From Burkholderiales bacterium (GTDB lineage Bacteria > Pseudomonadota > Gammaproteobacteria > Burkholderiales > JAEUOS01), in contig JAEUOR010000035.1 in NCBI GenBank assembly GCA_016790635.1, positions 62,001 through 126,000 on the forward strand: DNA of 64,000 nt. Reading direction: 5' to 3'. A program made the position numbers and the translations under genes. The notes below the pieces were generated by a model that worked only from the letters and a program-made list of their open reading frames with translations, was not told the DNA's origin and did no database searches. Every line of letters starts with the position of its first letter. Position 1 is the stretch's first letter. Below, piece after piece: positions 37,293-46,453 of the stretch.

Positions 37293-38987
37293 ATGCGCTT
37301 GCGTTCCCGCATCACTACCGACGGCATGGACCGCGTCGCGCACCGCGCTTTCATGCGCGCTACCGGCATGGACGACGAGGCCATCGCCCAGCCCTTTGTC
37401 GGGGTCATGAGCACCCACGGCGAGAACACGCCTTGCTCGATGTCGCTCAGGCCCCAGGCCGAAGCCGCCAAACTGGGCGTGGCCGCGGGCGGCGGCACGC
37501 CGATTGAATTCACGACCGTGTCGGTGTCGGACGGCACCTCGATGAACCATCAGGGCATGCGCATGAGCCTCTTGTCGCGCGAACTCATCGCCGACTCGAT
37601 TGAACTGGTCATGCGCGGCCACGCCTATGACGCGATGGTCGGTTTCGCCGGCTGCGACAAGACCCTGCCCGGGGTCATGATGGGCATGGTGCGGGTCAAT
37701 TGCCCCTCGGTCTTCGTCTACGGCGGCGCCATGCTGCCTGGCGAGTGGCGCGGCCAACAGGCCACCGTGCTCACTGCCTACGAGGCGGTCGGCGCCGTCT
37801 ACGCCGGCAACTTCAGCGAATCCGACCTGGCCGAACTGGAACTGCACTGCGCGCCGACGGTCGGCTCCTGCCCGGGGCAATTTACCGCCAACACCATGGC
37901 CATGGTTTCAGAGACTCTGGGGCTGGCCCTGCCTGGCTCGGCCATGATGCCGGCGGTGTATTCGCAGCGCCTGGCCCTGGCGCGACGTGCCGGGCGCACG
38001 GTGATGCGCATCCTCAAGGACGGCGGGCCCCTGCCGCGCGACCTGGTGACCCGGAAAAGCATCGAGAACGCCTGCGCCGCCGTGGCAGCCACCGGTGGCT
38101 CGACCAACGCCGGGCTGCACCTGCCGGCCATAGCGCACGAGGCCGGTATACGCTTCACGATGGACGACGTGGCCGAGGTCTTTCATCGCACTCCATTGAT
38201 CGCCAGCCTGCAGCCGGGCGGCAAATACCTGGCGCGCGATCTGCACCATGCCGGCGGCGTCGTGCTGGTGCTCAAGTCCCTGCTGGACGGCGGGCATCTG
38301 CATGGCGACGCATTGACACTCTCCGGGCGCACGCTGGCCGAAGACCTGGCCAGCGCACCCGGGCCGGACGGCGAGATCGTGCGCGCGTCCACCGCCCCGC
38401 TGCACCCCACCGGCGGCGTGGTGGTCCTGAAGGGAAGCCTGTGCCCGGACGGCGCATTGATCAAGATTGCCGGCTTGAAGTCGCTCGTCTTCGAGGGCCG
38501 CGCGCGGGTCTTCGATGGCGAGGAGGCCTGCGTCGAGGTGGTCCGCGCGGGTGGCATTCGCGCAGGTGACGTGCTGATCATCCGCAACGAAGGCCCCAAG
38601 GGCGGGCCCGGCATGCGCGAGATGCTCGGCACCACGGCGCTGATCTACGGCCAGGGCATGGGCGAGAAGGTCGCACTCATCACCGACGGGCGCTTTTCCG
38701 GCGCGACGCGCGGCATGTGCATCGGCTACGCCAGCCCTGAGGCGGCCGAAGGCGGTCCGCTGGCGCTGGTACAAGATGGTGACCCGATACGCATCGATTG
38801 CGAGGCTCGCTCGATCGACTGGCAGATCGAACCCGCCGAGGTCGCACGCCGACGCGCCGCCTGGCAACCGCCCAGGCGCGGCGAGCGTCTGGCCGGCGCA
38901 CTGGAAAAATACGCGCGCCTGGTCGGACCAGCCCACCTGGGGGCGCTGACCCACTCTGGCGCGGCCGAATGGCCGGAAGGGAAATGA
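37293..38987 (+). CDS. IlvD/Edd family dehydratase
   Basis: A 564-aa Fe-S dehydratase. Cluster and Mg ligands are visible: [31 protein letters not shown] and [13 protein letters not shown]. The family covers dihydroxy-acid dehydratase (IlvD), phosphogluconate dehydratase (Edd) and sugar-acid dehydratases (xylonate, arabonate). The context of a beta-hydroxyacid dehydrogenase, an enolase-superfamily dehydratase and a DapA-type protein favours a sugar-acid or catabolic role, although IlvD proper cannot be excluded. ATG 37293 gives the [11 protein letters not shown] family start. Confidence 0.9.
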   Translation: MRLRSRITTDGMDRVAHRAFMRATGMDDEAIAQPFVGVMSTHGENTPCSMSLRPQAEAAKLGVAAGGGTPIEFTTVSVSDGTSMNHQGMRMSLLSRELIADSIELVMRGHAYDAMVGFAGCDKTLPGVMMGMVRVNCPSVFVYGGAMLPGEWRGQQATVLTAYEAVGAVYAGNFSESDLAELELHCAPTVGSCPGQFTANTMAMVSETLGLALPGSAMMPAVYSQRLALARRAGRTVMRILKDGGPLPRDLVTRKSIENACAAVAATGGSTNAGLHLPAIAHEAGIRFTMDDVAEVFHRTPLIASLQPGGKYLARDLHHAGGVVLVLKSLLDGGHLHGDALTLSGRTLAEDLASAPGPDGEIVRASTAPLHPTGGVVVLKGSLCPDGALIKIAGLKSLVFEGRARVFDGEEACVEVVRAGGIRAGDVLIIRNEGPKGGPGMREMLGTTALIYGQGMGEKVALITDGRFSGATRGMCIGYASPEAAEGGPLALVQDGDPIRIDCEARSIDWQIEPAEVARRRAAWQPPRRGERLAGALEKYARLVGPAHLGALTHSGAAEWPEGK

Positions 38988-39865
38988 GCATGAACCGACC
39001 CGTTCTGGCCTATCTGGGCCTGGGCCTGATGGGCCTGCCGATGACCCAACGCCTGCTCGCCGCCGGCTATACGGTGCACGTGTGGAACCGCTCGCCGGAC
39101 AAGCTTGCTCCCGCGTTGGCGGCCGGCGCCCTGCCCGCCGCGACGCCGCGCGCCGCGGCAGCCGCCGCGGACATCATCCTCATGTGCCTGTTTGACGCCG
39201 ACGCGGTCGAGGCGGTGGTGTTCGGCGTCGACGGGATCGCCGCCGCGCCGGGCCAGGGCAAGGTGCTGGTCGATCACGCCAGCATCCGGCCCGACCGCAC
39301 ACGTGACTTTTGCGCACGCCTGAAGGCCGCCAACGGCATGGACTGGATTGACGCGCCGGTCTCCGGCGGGGTCAAGGGTGCGGCTGAGGGGACGCTCGCG
39401 ATCATGTGCGGCGGGGACGCCGCCGCGTTCGAACGCGTGCGCCCGGTGCTCGGGGCCTACGCCGCCAACGTCAATCGCATGGGTGATTCCGGCGCCGGCC
39501 AGGTGACCAAGCTGTGCAACCAGGTCATCGTCGGCAGCACGCTGGCGGTCATCGCTGAGGCGGTGCGCCTGGCACAGAACGCCGGGGTCGATGCGGCCCA
39601 ATTGCCGCGCGCTTTGGCAGGCGGATTCGCCGATTCCAGGCCGCTGCAGATTTTCGTGCCGCGCATGATCGACCGTCCGGCGCAATCCATCGGCTCGGCC
39701 AACACCATGCTCAAGGACCTGGACACCGCGGTGGACCTGGCCCGCGCCACCGGCACGCCGCTGCCGGTGGCCGGGCTCGCCAACCAGTTGCTGCGCACCC
39801 TGGATGCGCAGGGCAAGGGCGAAGAGGAGCTCTCGGCAATCTTCGACCTGTACACGCCGCGCTGA
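38984..39865 (+). CDS. NAD(P)-dependent beta-hydroxyacid dehydrogenase
   Basis: A 293-aa member of the 3-hydroxyisobutyrate dehydrogenase / tartronate semialdehyde reductase family. The Rossmann motif G12-LGLMG-17 is followed by VHVWNRS. The substrate motif [16 protein letters not shown] and the catalytic-Lys region [12 protein letters not shown] are intact. The ATG overlaps the dehydratase stop codon, with GGAAGGG upstream, so they are coupled. Tartronate-semialdehyde reduction would fit sugar-acid catabolism; this is inference. Confidence 0.92.
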   Translation: MSMNRPVLAYLGLGLMGLPMTQRLLAAGYTVHVWNRSPDKLAPALAAGALPAATPRAAAAAADIILMCLFDADAVEAVVFGVDGIAAAPGQGKVLVDHASIRPDRTRDFCARLKAANGMDWIDAPVSGGVKGAAEGTLAIMCGGDAAAFERVRPVLGAYAANVNRMGDSGAGQVTKLCNQVIVGSTLAVIAEAVRLAQNAGVDAAQLPRALAGGFADSRPLQIFVPRMIDRPAQSIGSANTMLKDLDTAVDLARATGTPLPVAGLANQLLRTLDAQGKGEEELSAIFDLYTPR

Positions 39866-39942
39866 ATCGCTCGCCCGGTGTCGGCCCCTCGCACGCAACG
39901 CCCCCCGCCGAGCCCGATCAACCGTCTGCCGGAACAACGACC

Positions 39943-41034
39943 ATGACCACGCTGACAACCCTCGACACCGCGCTTTACCGCATCCCTCTGCCGGTTGCGT
40001 TATCCGACAGCACGCACGGCACCATGACGCATTTCGAGCTCATCACCGTGCGCCTGACAGACAGCGATGGGCAGCAGGGTTCGGGCTATACCTACACCGT
40101 GGATTCCGGCGGCAGCGCGGTGCATGCGCTGATCGCCGACACGCTGGCGCCGGTGGTCGTCGGGCGCGACCCCGGACACATCGCCGCCCTGTGGCAAGAC
40201 ATGTGGTGGCGCGTGCATTTCGGCGGGCGCGGCGGGCAGGCAAGCCTGGGCGTGGCAGCGATCGACATCGCGCTGTGGGATTTGGCCGCCCGGCGCGCCG
40301 GACTGCCGTTGTGGCGCATGCTGGGCGGCCACGACCCCAAGGTGCCCTGCTACGCCGGCGGCATCGACCTCGATTTCCCGCTGGAAAGGCTGCTCAATCA
40401 AGCCGACGGTTTCATCGAGCAGGGTTTCAAGGCCATCAAGATGAAGGTCGGCCGCGCCCACCTGCGCGAGGACGTCGCTCGCGTGGAGGCCATGCGCCGC
40501 CACCTGGGTGAGGACTTCGCGCTCATGGCCGATGCCAACATGCGCTGGAGCGCCGACCAGGCGATCCGCGCCGCGCGTGCCCTGTCGCCCTATGGACTTG
40601 TCTGGCTGGAAGAACCGACCATTCCCGACGATGTGGCGGGCCAGGCGCGCATCCTGCGCGAGGGCGGCCACCCGATCGCCGCCGGTGAGAACCTGCATAC
40701 CCTCTACGAATTCACCCAGCTGATTTCCGCTGGCGGCGTGAGCTACCCGGAACCGGATGTGTGCATGTGCGGCGGGGTCACGGTGTTCATGAAGGTCGCC
40801 GCGCTGGCCGAGGCCTTCAACCTGCCGCTCACCTCGCACGGCGTGCACGATTTGACCGTGCATCTGATGGCGGCGATTCCCAACCGCTCCTACCTCGAGA
40901 TCCACGGCTTCGGCCTGGAGCGCTTCATGGCGGCACCGATGCGCATGGCCGATGGCATGGGCATCGCTGGGGAAACACCGGGTCACGGCGTGGAACTCGA
41001 CTTCGCTGCGCTCGCGCCGCACCGCAAGCGCTGA
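39943..41034 (+). CDS. mandelate racemase / muconate lactonizing family dehydratase
   Basis: A 363-aa enolase-superfamily enzyme. The K166-x-K168 pair in KAIKMKVG, metal ligands D197 (LMADANMRW), E223 (WLEEPTIP) and E249 (IAAGENLH), and the late His (SHGVHD) are all in place. Such enzymes dehydrate acid sugars or racemise substrates by proton abstraction alpha to a carboxylate. It lies 77 bp after the dehydrogenase on the same strand. Specificity cannot be read from the motifs. Confidence 0.92.
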   Translation: MTTLTTLDTALYRIPLPVALSDSTHGTMTHFELITVRLTDSDGQQGSGYTYTVDSGGSAVHALIADTLAPVVVGRDPGHIAALWQDMWWRVHFGGRGGQASLGVAAIDIALWDLAARRAGLPLWRMLGGHDPKVPCYAGGIDLDFPLERLLNQADGFIEQGFKAIKMKVGRAHLREDVARVEAMRRHLGEDFALMADANMRWSADQAIRAARALSPYGLVWLEEPTIPDDVAGQARILREGGHPIAAGENLHTLYEFTQLISAGGVSYPEPDVCMCGGVTVFMKVAALAEAFNLPLTSHGVHDLTVHLMAAIPNRSYLEIHGFGLERFMAAPMRMADGMGIAGETPGHGVELDFAALAPHRKR

Positions 41035-41036
41035 AC

Positions 41037-41053
41037 GGCGCGCGAAGCGCCGC
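41037..41053. terminator. small hairpin between convergent genes
   Basis: CGGCGC (41037-41042) and GCGCCG (41048-41053) pair around GCGAA in the 44-bp gap between two convergent genes. Without a T tract it is only a candidate bidirectional transcription stop. Confidence 0.3.
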
Positions 41054-41078
41054 GCAGATCACTCCATGCTTCGCTGCC

Positions 41079-41999
41079 TCAGCTCATCCCGGCGCGCGCT
41101 TCGAGGCGCCGCATCAGGCCATCGACCTCGGCGCGATCGGCATCGTTGACCTTCGGCCCCGGCGCGCGAACGCGGTCCGACAGGATCGCGCCACGCTTCA
41201 TGAGGGCGTACTTGCGCACAGCCAACCCCAGGCCAGGTTGCATCTCCTGCATCAGGAGCGGCAGGCAGGCATCGAACAGGTCTTCCGCCGCGGCGGTCTT
41301 GCCGGCCACATGCAGATCGCGCACCCGGACCAGCACATCGGGATACGCATACCCGGTCATCGCGCCATCGACCCCGCGCGCGAGCAACTGCGTGTAGTGC
41401 GCGCCGCCGTTGCCGATCAGGATGGACACACGCCTCCCGCCCTCTTTTTCCGCAGCCCGCAGGCGTGACACCTTGTTGTTGCCGGGCCAGTCCTCGTGCT
41501 TCAGCATGACCATGTCGGGATAGTCGGCGATCATGGAAATGATCAGCGGAGTGGACATGGTGACCGTGGTGACCGCCGGGTAGTCCTGCAATACCCAGGG
41601 GATGCCGGCCAGGCCCTTCGCAACCTGGTCGAAATACCCGCGGATCTGCTCGTCGGTCTTGAGGCCTCCGATCGGCGCCACCATGACCCCGGCCGCGCCC
41701 GCGTCCATGACCTTCTTCGAGAAGCCGACCATGTTGTCCATGCCCGCCGCGGACACACCCACGATGACGGGCAGCTTGAAGCGCGCCAGGCATTCGCGCA
41801 CGAAGGTGAGGCTCTCCTCGCCCGACATCTTGGGCGCCTCGCCCATGATGCCCAGGATGGTCATGCCGGTGACACCGCACTTCAGGTAGAAGTCCATGAG
41901 CCGGCCGGTCGACTCGATGTCCAGCGCACCGGCGTCGGTGAAAGGGGTGGCCGAGATCACGTACATGCCGCTGGCGGAGGCGTCGAGGCGGTGGGTCAT
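41079..41999 (-). CDS. DapA-family (dihydrodipicolinate synthase-like) aldolase/lyase
   Basis: A 306-aa class I aldolase-fold protein. The Schiff-base lysine is probably K167 (VMLKHEDWPG) and the partner tyrosine Y140 (VLQDYPAV). LGIMGEAPKMSGEE is the GxxGE loop. The family includes DapA, N-acetylneuraminate lyase, and keto-deoxy sugar acid aldolases and dehydratases. True DapA is usually about 290 aa with GTTGE, so a catabolic aldolase is more likely. The frame extends upstream to 42149, but MTHRLDASASGMY is the natural start. It converges on the enolase-superfamily gene. Confidence 0.88.
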   Translation of the reverse strand: MTHRLDASASGMYVISATPFTDAGALDIESTGRLMDFYLKCGVTGMTILGIMGEAPKMSGEESLTFVRECLARFKLPVIVGVSAAGMDNMVGFSKKVMDAGAAGVMVAPIGGLKTDEQIRGYFDQVAKGLAGIPWVLQDYPAVTTVTMSTPLIISMIADYPDMVMLKHEDWPGNNKVSRLRAAEKEGGRRVSILIGNGGAHYTQLLARGVDGAMTGYAYPDVLVRVRDLHVAGKTAAAEDLFDACLPLLMQEMQPGLGLAVRKYALMKRGAILSDRVRAPGPKVNDADRAEVDGLMRRLEARAGMS

Positions 42000-42185
42000 G
42001 GAGGTTCTGAGGAGGTGTGGAAACGGGAATCGCGCGTGGGCGTTCTGGGCCGGAACTCGAGCGAGCTCGGCGATTCTAAAGCAGCGCCGGGGGACTTTCT
42101 CGATGACAACATTGACGTCACTGGTGTGGTGCTCGCGGCCTCGCGCCATGCGCGACCCGGCCGCCGGCTCGGACCGGCTCCCGCG

Positions 42186-43139
42186 TCAGCCGTAGGTGCG
42201 CCGGTACATCTCTGCGATGTGCTCACCGGCCGTGCACGGAGCGTACCTGGGCGGTTCGTCGGCCGAGGTGCAGGTCGGCAGGCATTCGACCCGCGCAAAA
42301 AAGTTCAGGTCGATGAACATCGGAGCCGAGTACCGGTCGCGCCCGCTGTCGTTGTTGCGCACCCGGTGGAGGGTGGAGCGATACCGGTCGTTGGTCCAGC
42401 GCTGCATCATGTCGCCGATGTTCACGACCAGAGCACCGGCCACCGGCGGTACCGGCAGCCACAGGTCGTCCGGACCGCGTACCTCGAGGCCGCCAACCGA
42501 GTCCTGCAGCAGCAACGTGAGCGCGCCCCAGTCGGTGTGTGCGCCCGCGCCGAGCCGGGCCGGCGCCCCGTCGGCCGGAAGCGGCGGATAGTGGAGCAGG
42601 CGCAAGAGCGCCATCGGCGCCTCCACGAACCGGTCGAAGTGGCATTCGGGCATGCCCAGCGCCAGCGCGAACAGGCGCATCATGCGCTTGCCAAGCCAGA
42701 GCAACTCCGCATGCGCGTCCTCGAGAGCGGTCCGAAAGCCCGGCAGCCCCGCGGGCCATTGATTGGGCCCGTGATTGGGCACGCTTTTCCGCACGTATGG
42801 ATCGGTCTCGTCCAGATCGCGACCGATGTAGAAACTTTCCTTCAGGTCCGGCGCAGTACCCGCCTCGAGGGTTTGCCCTCCCAGCGGCTCATAGCCGCGA
42901 TTCGCGGGCGAGCGCGACATCGCGACCTCGAGTTTTGCGTCCATCGGCATGGCGAAGAAGGCGCGCGCCGATTCCAGGATCGCCTCGCATTGCGCCGGCG
43001 GGACACCGTGATTGACGATCTGGAAAAAACCCGTGGCGCGGCACGCCGCGTCGATTTCCCGGGCCACCGCCATGCGGCCGGCGAGCCCGCCGCCGGCCGC
43101 CGGCCCCAGGTCGATGATGGGAACCGCGCCGACGTTCAT
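42186..43139 (-). CDS. isopenicillin-N-synthase-like 2-oxoglutarate/Fe(II) oxygenase
   Basis: A 317-aa non-haem iron dioxygenase of the IPNS-like family. The DIOX_N start is VPIIDLGPA and GFFQIVNHGVP. Iron ligands H201, D203 (HTDWGALTLL) and H258 (YRSTLHRV) are present, and R269-x-S271 (RDRYSAP) binds 2-oxoglutarate. Bacterial members hydroxylate small molecules. The frame is open far upstream, but MNVGAVPIIDL fits the family. Its ATG overlaps the stop of the periplasmic-binding-protein gene, suggesting both act on the same compound. Confidence 0.9.
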   Translation of the reverse strand: MNVGAVPIIDLGPAAGGGLAGRMAVAREIDAACRATGFFQIVNHGVPPAQCEAILESARAFFAMPMDAKLEVAMSRSPANRGYEPLGGQTLEAGTAPDLKESFYIGRDLDETDPYVRKSVPNHGPNQWPAGLPGFRTALEDAHAELLWLGKRMMRLFALALGMPECHFDRFVEAPMALLRLLHYPPLPADGAPARLGAGAHTDWGALTLLLQDSVGGLEVRGPDDLWLPVPPVAGALVVNIGDMMQRWTNDRYRSTLHRVRNNDSGRDRYSAPMFIDLNFFARVECLPTCTSADEPPRYAPCTAGEHIAEMYRRTYG

Positions 43140-44173
43140 CGCGCGAACACCATGCGTTCGGTGCGACTCGGCAGAAAGCTGGAATTGAACATGCCGTCGA
43201 CCTGCGGCCCCTCCTTCAGGCCGAAGGCCTTGACGACCTGCGCGACGGTCTCTTCGAGGCGCAGCTTGTTGACCGCGCCCACGCCATTGGCGCGCGTGTT
43301 CGGCGTCGCGATGGCCGATTCGATGGCGAGCTTCAGGCGGCGCTGCTCCAGCGCGACGTCGATGAGCGGGTCGCGCTGCCTGACGAACTGAACGGCGGCA
43401 TCGGGGTCCGCGATGGTGTCGCGGAGACCGCGTGTGAACGCGCGCAGGAAGCCGCGGATCGCCTGCGGGTTCTCCTGCACCAGGCGCGGGTGCGCGACGA
43501 TCGCGCTGCCGTAGAGCTGGACGCCATGGTCGCGGAAGCGCATGGCGACGATGTCCTCCTCCTTGACGCCGCGGGCGATCAGATTCAACAAGCTGGTGAA
43601 ATAAAAGCCGGTGATCGCCTCCACATCGCCCCGCAGCAGCATCTGCTCGCGCAACGCCGGCTCCATGGTCGTCCACTTGACCTTGGCGGGATCGATGCCG
43701 TTGGCCGCGGCAAACACCGGGAACGCCTTGCGCCCGGCGTCGAAAACCGGCGCGCCGAGCGTGCGCCCTGCCAGGTCCGCGGGCTTGGTGATGCCGCTCT
43801 TCTTCAGCGCGAAGACCGCCGCCGGGCCGGCGTCATAGATCATGAACACGGCTTGCAGCTGCGCGGACGCCTGTCCGCGGTTCTGCGCCAGGAACTCGAT
43901 CATGGCGTTGACGTCGGTCATTCCCATGTCGTAGGCGCCCGTGGCGACTCGCCCGAGCGTTCCCGACGACCCGCTGCCGGCGTCGATCTGGACCTGCAAC
44001 CCTTCTTCGCGGAAGTAGCCCTTGGCTTCAGACAGCAGGAAGGGCGCCGACGGTCCTTCGAACCGCCAGTCGAGGTTGAAGCGGATTCGCGTCGGTGCCG
44101 ACTGCGCGACGACGCTCGTGGCGAAAAGCCCCAGGGTCAGTAGCGCGAGAAGCCAGCGGATCAGCGTACGCAT
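43136..44173 (-). CDS. NMT1/THI5-like ABC transporter substrate-binding protein
   Basis: A 345-aa periplasmic protein with signal peptide MRTLIRWLLALLTLGLFATS (cleavage near VVAQSA) and the NMT1/THI5 body: RFNLDWRFEGPSAPFLLSEA, KGYFREEGLQVQI and YDMGMTDVNAMIEFL. Family members deliver pyrimidine or thiamine precursors, taurine or nitrate. GAGGAAC precedes ATG 44173. No permease or ATPase gene is nearby. It is translationally coupled to the dioxygenase downstream. Confidence 0.9.
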   Translation of the reverse strand: MRTLIRWLLALLTLGLFATSVVAQSAPTRIRFNLDWRFEGPSAPFLLSEAKGYFREEGLQVQIDAGSGSSGTLGRVATGAYDMGMTDVNAMIEFLAQNRGQASAQLQAVFMIYDAGPAAVFALKKSGITKPADLAGRTLGAPVFDAGRKAFPVFAAANGIDPAKVKWTTMEPALREQMLLRGDVEAITGFYFTSLLNLIARGVKEEDIVAMRFRDHGVQLYGSAIVAHPRLVQENPQAIRGFLRAFTRGLRDTIADPDAAVQFVRQRDPLIDVALEQRRLKLAIESAIATPNTRANGVGAVNKLRLEETVAQVVKAFGLKEGPQVDGMFNSSFLPSRTERMVFAR

Positions 44174-44446
44174 GGGGCGGTTCCTCAATGTGGTTGAAAA
44201 ATGCCCTAATGTAACGGGAAACCCCCGGGTAGACAACCGCGGCGGGCCTCCCATTTCATGTCGGTGGAGGTCTCCCAGATGAGCCTTCCCGCATCGCCAA
44301 ACAGGCCAGAAATGCCCCACGAACCTGTAACAAGCGACTCTCGGGCGTGTCCCGCGGCATTGGTCGCCAGAGTCGGCAAGCCGATTGTTGCCGACGGCTC
44401 CCCAGCGTGGAGAATGTCGTTCGTCATGCCTTTCCAGGAGTAGCCC
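44174..44446. other. non-coding divergent region
   Basis: About 270 bp between the divergent binding-protein and ABM-domain genes. Short frames exist on both strands (44258-44443 plus, 44206-44448 minus), but neither has a recognisable family, convincing codon pattern or ribosome site. Promoters for both neighbours presumably lie here; I do not see strong hexamers. Confidence 0.45.
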
Positions 44447-45067
44447 ATGCTTGCCCTGTTCTTCGAAGTCTGCCCGCGGCCCGGAATGATGCAGCGCTAC
44501 CTCGACATTGCGGCGTCGATGCGCCCGCAATTGGATTCGTCCGGCGGATGCCTTTTCATCGATCGCTTCAAGAGTCTCGAGCGCGAGGGCTGGCTCCTGT
44601 CCTACCAGATCTGGCGCGACGAGGCGGCGATGACTGCATGGCGGGTGCACGCCGGCCACCACGGTGCACAGAAGGCTGGCCGCGACGAGGTGTTCGCCGA
44701 CTATCGCCTGCGCGTGGCGCAGGTCCTGCGCGAGGAGGCGCCGGGCAAGCCCGCCTGGGAGGCGAAACGCCTCTCGATCTGGAATGATCCGGCGCATACC
44801 AAGCCGCGCTATCTGGTGGTGGCCGACTCGCAGTCCGGCAGCGCGTCCTTGGGCGCGGCGCGGGTCGAGTCCTTCGAGAGCATCTATCGTCCCGGGCGCT
44901 TCGCGCACCTGGCGTCGGTGGCTTCCTACGCCGAGGCGCTGGACCTGACGGAGGTCTGCCGGGTCGGCGGACCGGTGGAGACGTTTCGTGTTTGCGAGAC
45001 CGAGCGCGATTACGGCATGTTCGAGCGGCGCGAGGCGCCGCAGTACTTCAGCGAGGCGCGCCGGTGA
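44447..45067 (+). CDS. ABM-domain (antibiotic biosynthesis monooxygenase-like) protein
   Basis: A 206-aa protein that looks like two ferredoxin-fold ABM units in tandem. The first (about 1-95) has LFFEVCPRPGMMQRYLDIA, the second (about 115-200) begins YLVVADSQSG and carries FESIYRPGRFAHLASVASY. ABM proteins act as small monooxygenases or degrade reactive metabolites. AGGAGT lies before the ATG. No partner gene indicates a substrate. Confidence 0.78.
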   Translation: MLALFFEVCPRPGMMQRYLDIAASMRPQLDSSGGCLFIDRFKSLEREGWLLSYQIWRDEAAMTAWRVHAGHHGAQKAGRDEVFADYRLRVAQVLREEAPGKPAWEAKRLSIWNDPAHTKPRYLVVADSQSGSASLGAARVESFESIYRPGRFAHLASVASYAEALDLTEVCRVGGPVETFRVCETERDYGMFERREAPQYFSEARR

Positions 45068-45074
45068 GGGAAGC

Positions 45075-45095
45075 GCCGGGCTGAAGCACCCCGGC
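45075..45095. terminator. hairpin between convergent ABM and scpA genes
   Basis: GCCGGG (45075-45080) and CCCGGC (45090-45095) pair around a 9-nt loop in the 36-bp gap between convergent genes. There is no T tract. It is a candidate bidirectional terminator. Confidence 0.3.
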
Positions 45096-45103
45096 CTGCC
45101 GTG

Positions 45104-45934
45104 TCAGGTGGGCGTGAAGGCCAGGCGCACGTAGATCGGCGCATAGGCCTCGGCCTGGGTCACTTCGACCAGGCTCTCGCGCACCAGTTCCAGGAGCGCC
45201 AGGAAGGTCACGACCGCGACCTGCACGTCGATGCGTTCGCCGAAGAGGTCGGCGAACTCGACAAAGCGCTCGCCCTTCAGGCGCCTGAGCACCATGCTCA
45301 TGTGCTCGCGCACCGACAACTCGGCGCGGCCGATGCGATGGTGGAGGGTCAGTTTGGCGCGCTTGATCACTTCCAGCCAGGCGACGCGCAGGTCGTCGGC
45401 GTTGACCTCGGGCAGCGCGGCGGCTGCCGACACTTCGATCATGACCTGCGCCGGCCAGAAGTCGCGCTCCGCCAGAGGCAAAGCGTCGAGTTCCAGTGCG
45501 GCGCGCTTGATGCGTTCGTATTCCAGGAGCCGGCGCACCAGCTCGGCACGCGGGTCTTCCGCCTCGCCGGCTTCGTCGGAACGCAGAACCGGCAGCAACA
45601 TGCGTGACTTGATTTCGATCAGCAGTGCCGCCATGAGCAGGTATTCAGCGGCCAGCTCCAGGTTGCGGCTGCGGACCTCCTCGACATAGGTCAGGTACTG
45701 CTCGGTGACCCGCGCCATGGGGATGTCGAGGATGTTGAAGTTCTGCCGCCGGATCAGATAGAGCAGCAGGTCCAGCGGGCCCTCGAAGGCGTCGAGGAAG
45801 ACCTCCAGCGCGTCCGGCGGGATGTACAGGTCACGCGGCAGCTCGGTGAACGGCTCGCCATACAGCCGTGCGAGTGGCGTCGCGCCTGGGTCGGCGGTTT
45901 CCGCGGAAGCGACAGCGTCGGAGACGATATCCAC
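45104..45934 (-). CDS. scpA: segregation and condensation protein A (ScpA)
   Basis: The kleisin subunit of the SMC-ScpAB chromosome condensin. It is 276 aa with the N-terminal signature FEGPLDLLLYLIRRQNFNIL (about 50-70), then MARVTEQYLTYVEEV and the LAAEYLLMAALLIEIKSRML helix, and a C-terminal winged-helix end VTFLALLELVRESLVEVTQ. It follows the DUF3460 gene by 4 bp on the same strand. scpB is not in the window. Confidence 0.95.
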   Translation of the reverse strand: MDIVSDAVASAETADPGATPLARLYGEPFTELPRDLYIPPDALEVFLDAFEGPLDLLLYLIRRQNFNILDIPMARVTEQYLTYVEEVRSRNLELAAEYLLMAALLIEIKSRMLLPVLRSDEAGEAEDPRAELVRRLLEYERIKRAALELDALPLAERDFWPAQVMIEVSAAAALPEVNADDLRVAWLEVIKRAKLTLHHRIGRAELSVREHMSMVLRRLKGERFVEFADLFGERIDVQVAVVTFLALLELVRESLVEVTQAEAYAPIYVRLAFTPT

Positions 45935-45938
45935 GTGA

Positions 45939-46121
45939 TCAGACCTTGGTCTGGTAGACGTAGGCCTGCTGCGCGACGCGGGCTGCCTGCTTCTGGCGCA
46001 ATTCCTCCCGATCGAGCTGCCTGTCCCACAACAGGGCGCGACCGCGTTGCTGCTCGATGGCGATGTGCGGTTTTTGCTGGCGCAACTCGCGCATGAAGCG
46101 CGTGAGGTCAGATTCGTACAT
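45939..46121 (-). CDS. DUF3460 family protein
   Basis: A 60-aa protein, MYESDLTRFMRELRQQKPH at the N-terminus, then GRALLWDRQLDREE and a C-terminal YVYQT. It matches DUF3460, small cytoplasmic proteins of Betaproteobacteria found next to scpA. The frame is open 19 codons further upstream, but the family begins at MYESD. The function is unknown. It starts the scpA operon. Confidence 0.88.
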   Translation of the reverse strand: MYESDLTRFMRELRQQKPHIAIEQQRGRALLWDRQLDREELRQKQAARVAQQAYVYQTKV

Positions 46122-46160
46122 GTCGTGGGTCCAAGGGTGGCTATCTACTACAGGTAGCGT

Positions 46161-46166
46161 ATTGTA
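46161..46166 (-). promoter_or_regulatory. -10 element for the DUF3460-scpA operon
   Basis: On the minus strand GGGCTACAATACG contains TACAAT, 40 bp before the DUF3460 ATG. The GCTAYAAT form resembles the element before ygfZ. No good -35 is visible. Confidence 0.4.
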
Positions 46167-46367
46167 GCCCTTTCGCAAAGCGTGCGCTCAGCGTGTCCGC
46201 ACATTTTTTGCAGGGTTGTCGCAATCGCGCCGGCTTCCGGCCTGGATGCTTGCAGGCATAGAGCACCACGCCGCTTGCTTGCGGACCGGACCGGGCCGCT
46301 CGTGCAGACAGCGTGGAATCATCGATAAGGGGCGCGCGCTGACCCCGGCAAGGCCGCGCAATTGAAG

Positions 46368-46395
46368 TTGCGGCCAGGCTTCAACCTGGCCGCAA
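46368..46395 (-). terminator. terminator hairpin of the formate dehydrogenase operon
   Basis: TTGCGGCCAGG (46368-46378) and CCTGGCCGCAA (46385-46395) form a perfect 11-bp stem around CTTCAA, 58 bp after the last gene of the minus-strand operon. There is no real T tract on either side (CTTCAATT follows on the minus strand), so it may also act as a 3'-end stabiliser. Confidence 0.6.
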
Positions 46396-46453
46396 AGGGT
46401 TTTGCAGGATCGCCGGACGCCGACCGGCGCGGCGGGACGCGTCTAACGCAGCG

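Larger units (their letters stand above)
46122..46453. other. 332-bp gap between scpA operon promoter and the fdh operon end
   Basis: It holds the -10 element at 46161-46166 and the terminator hairpin at 46368-46395. Between them (about 46170-46360) there is no recognisable gene or RNA. Confidence 0.5.

Noticed and set aside
44206..44448. An 80-codon minus-strand frame before the binding-protein gene
   Set aside because: No recognisable family, no ribosome site, and it covers the region where promoters are expected.
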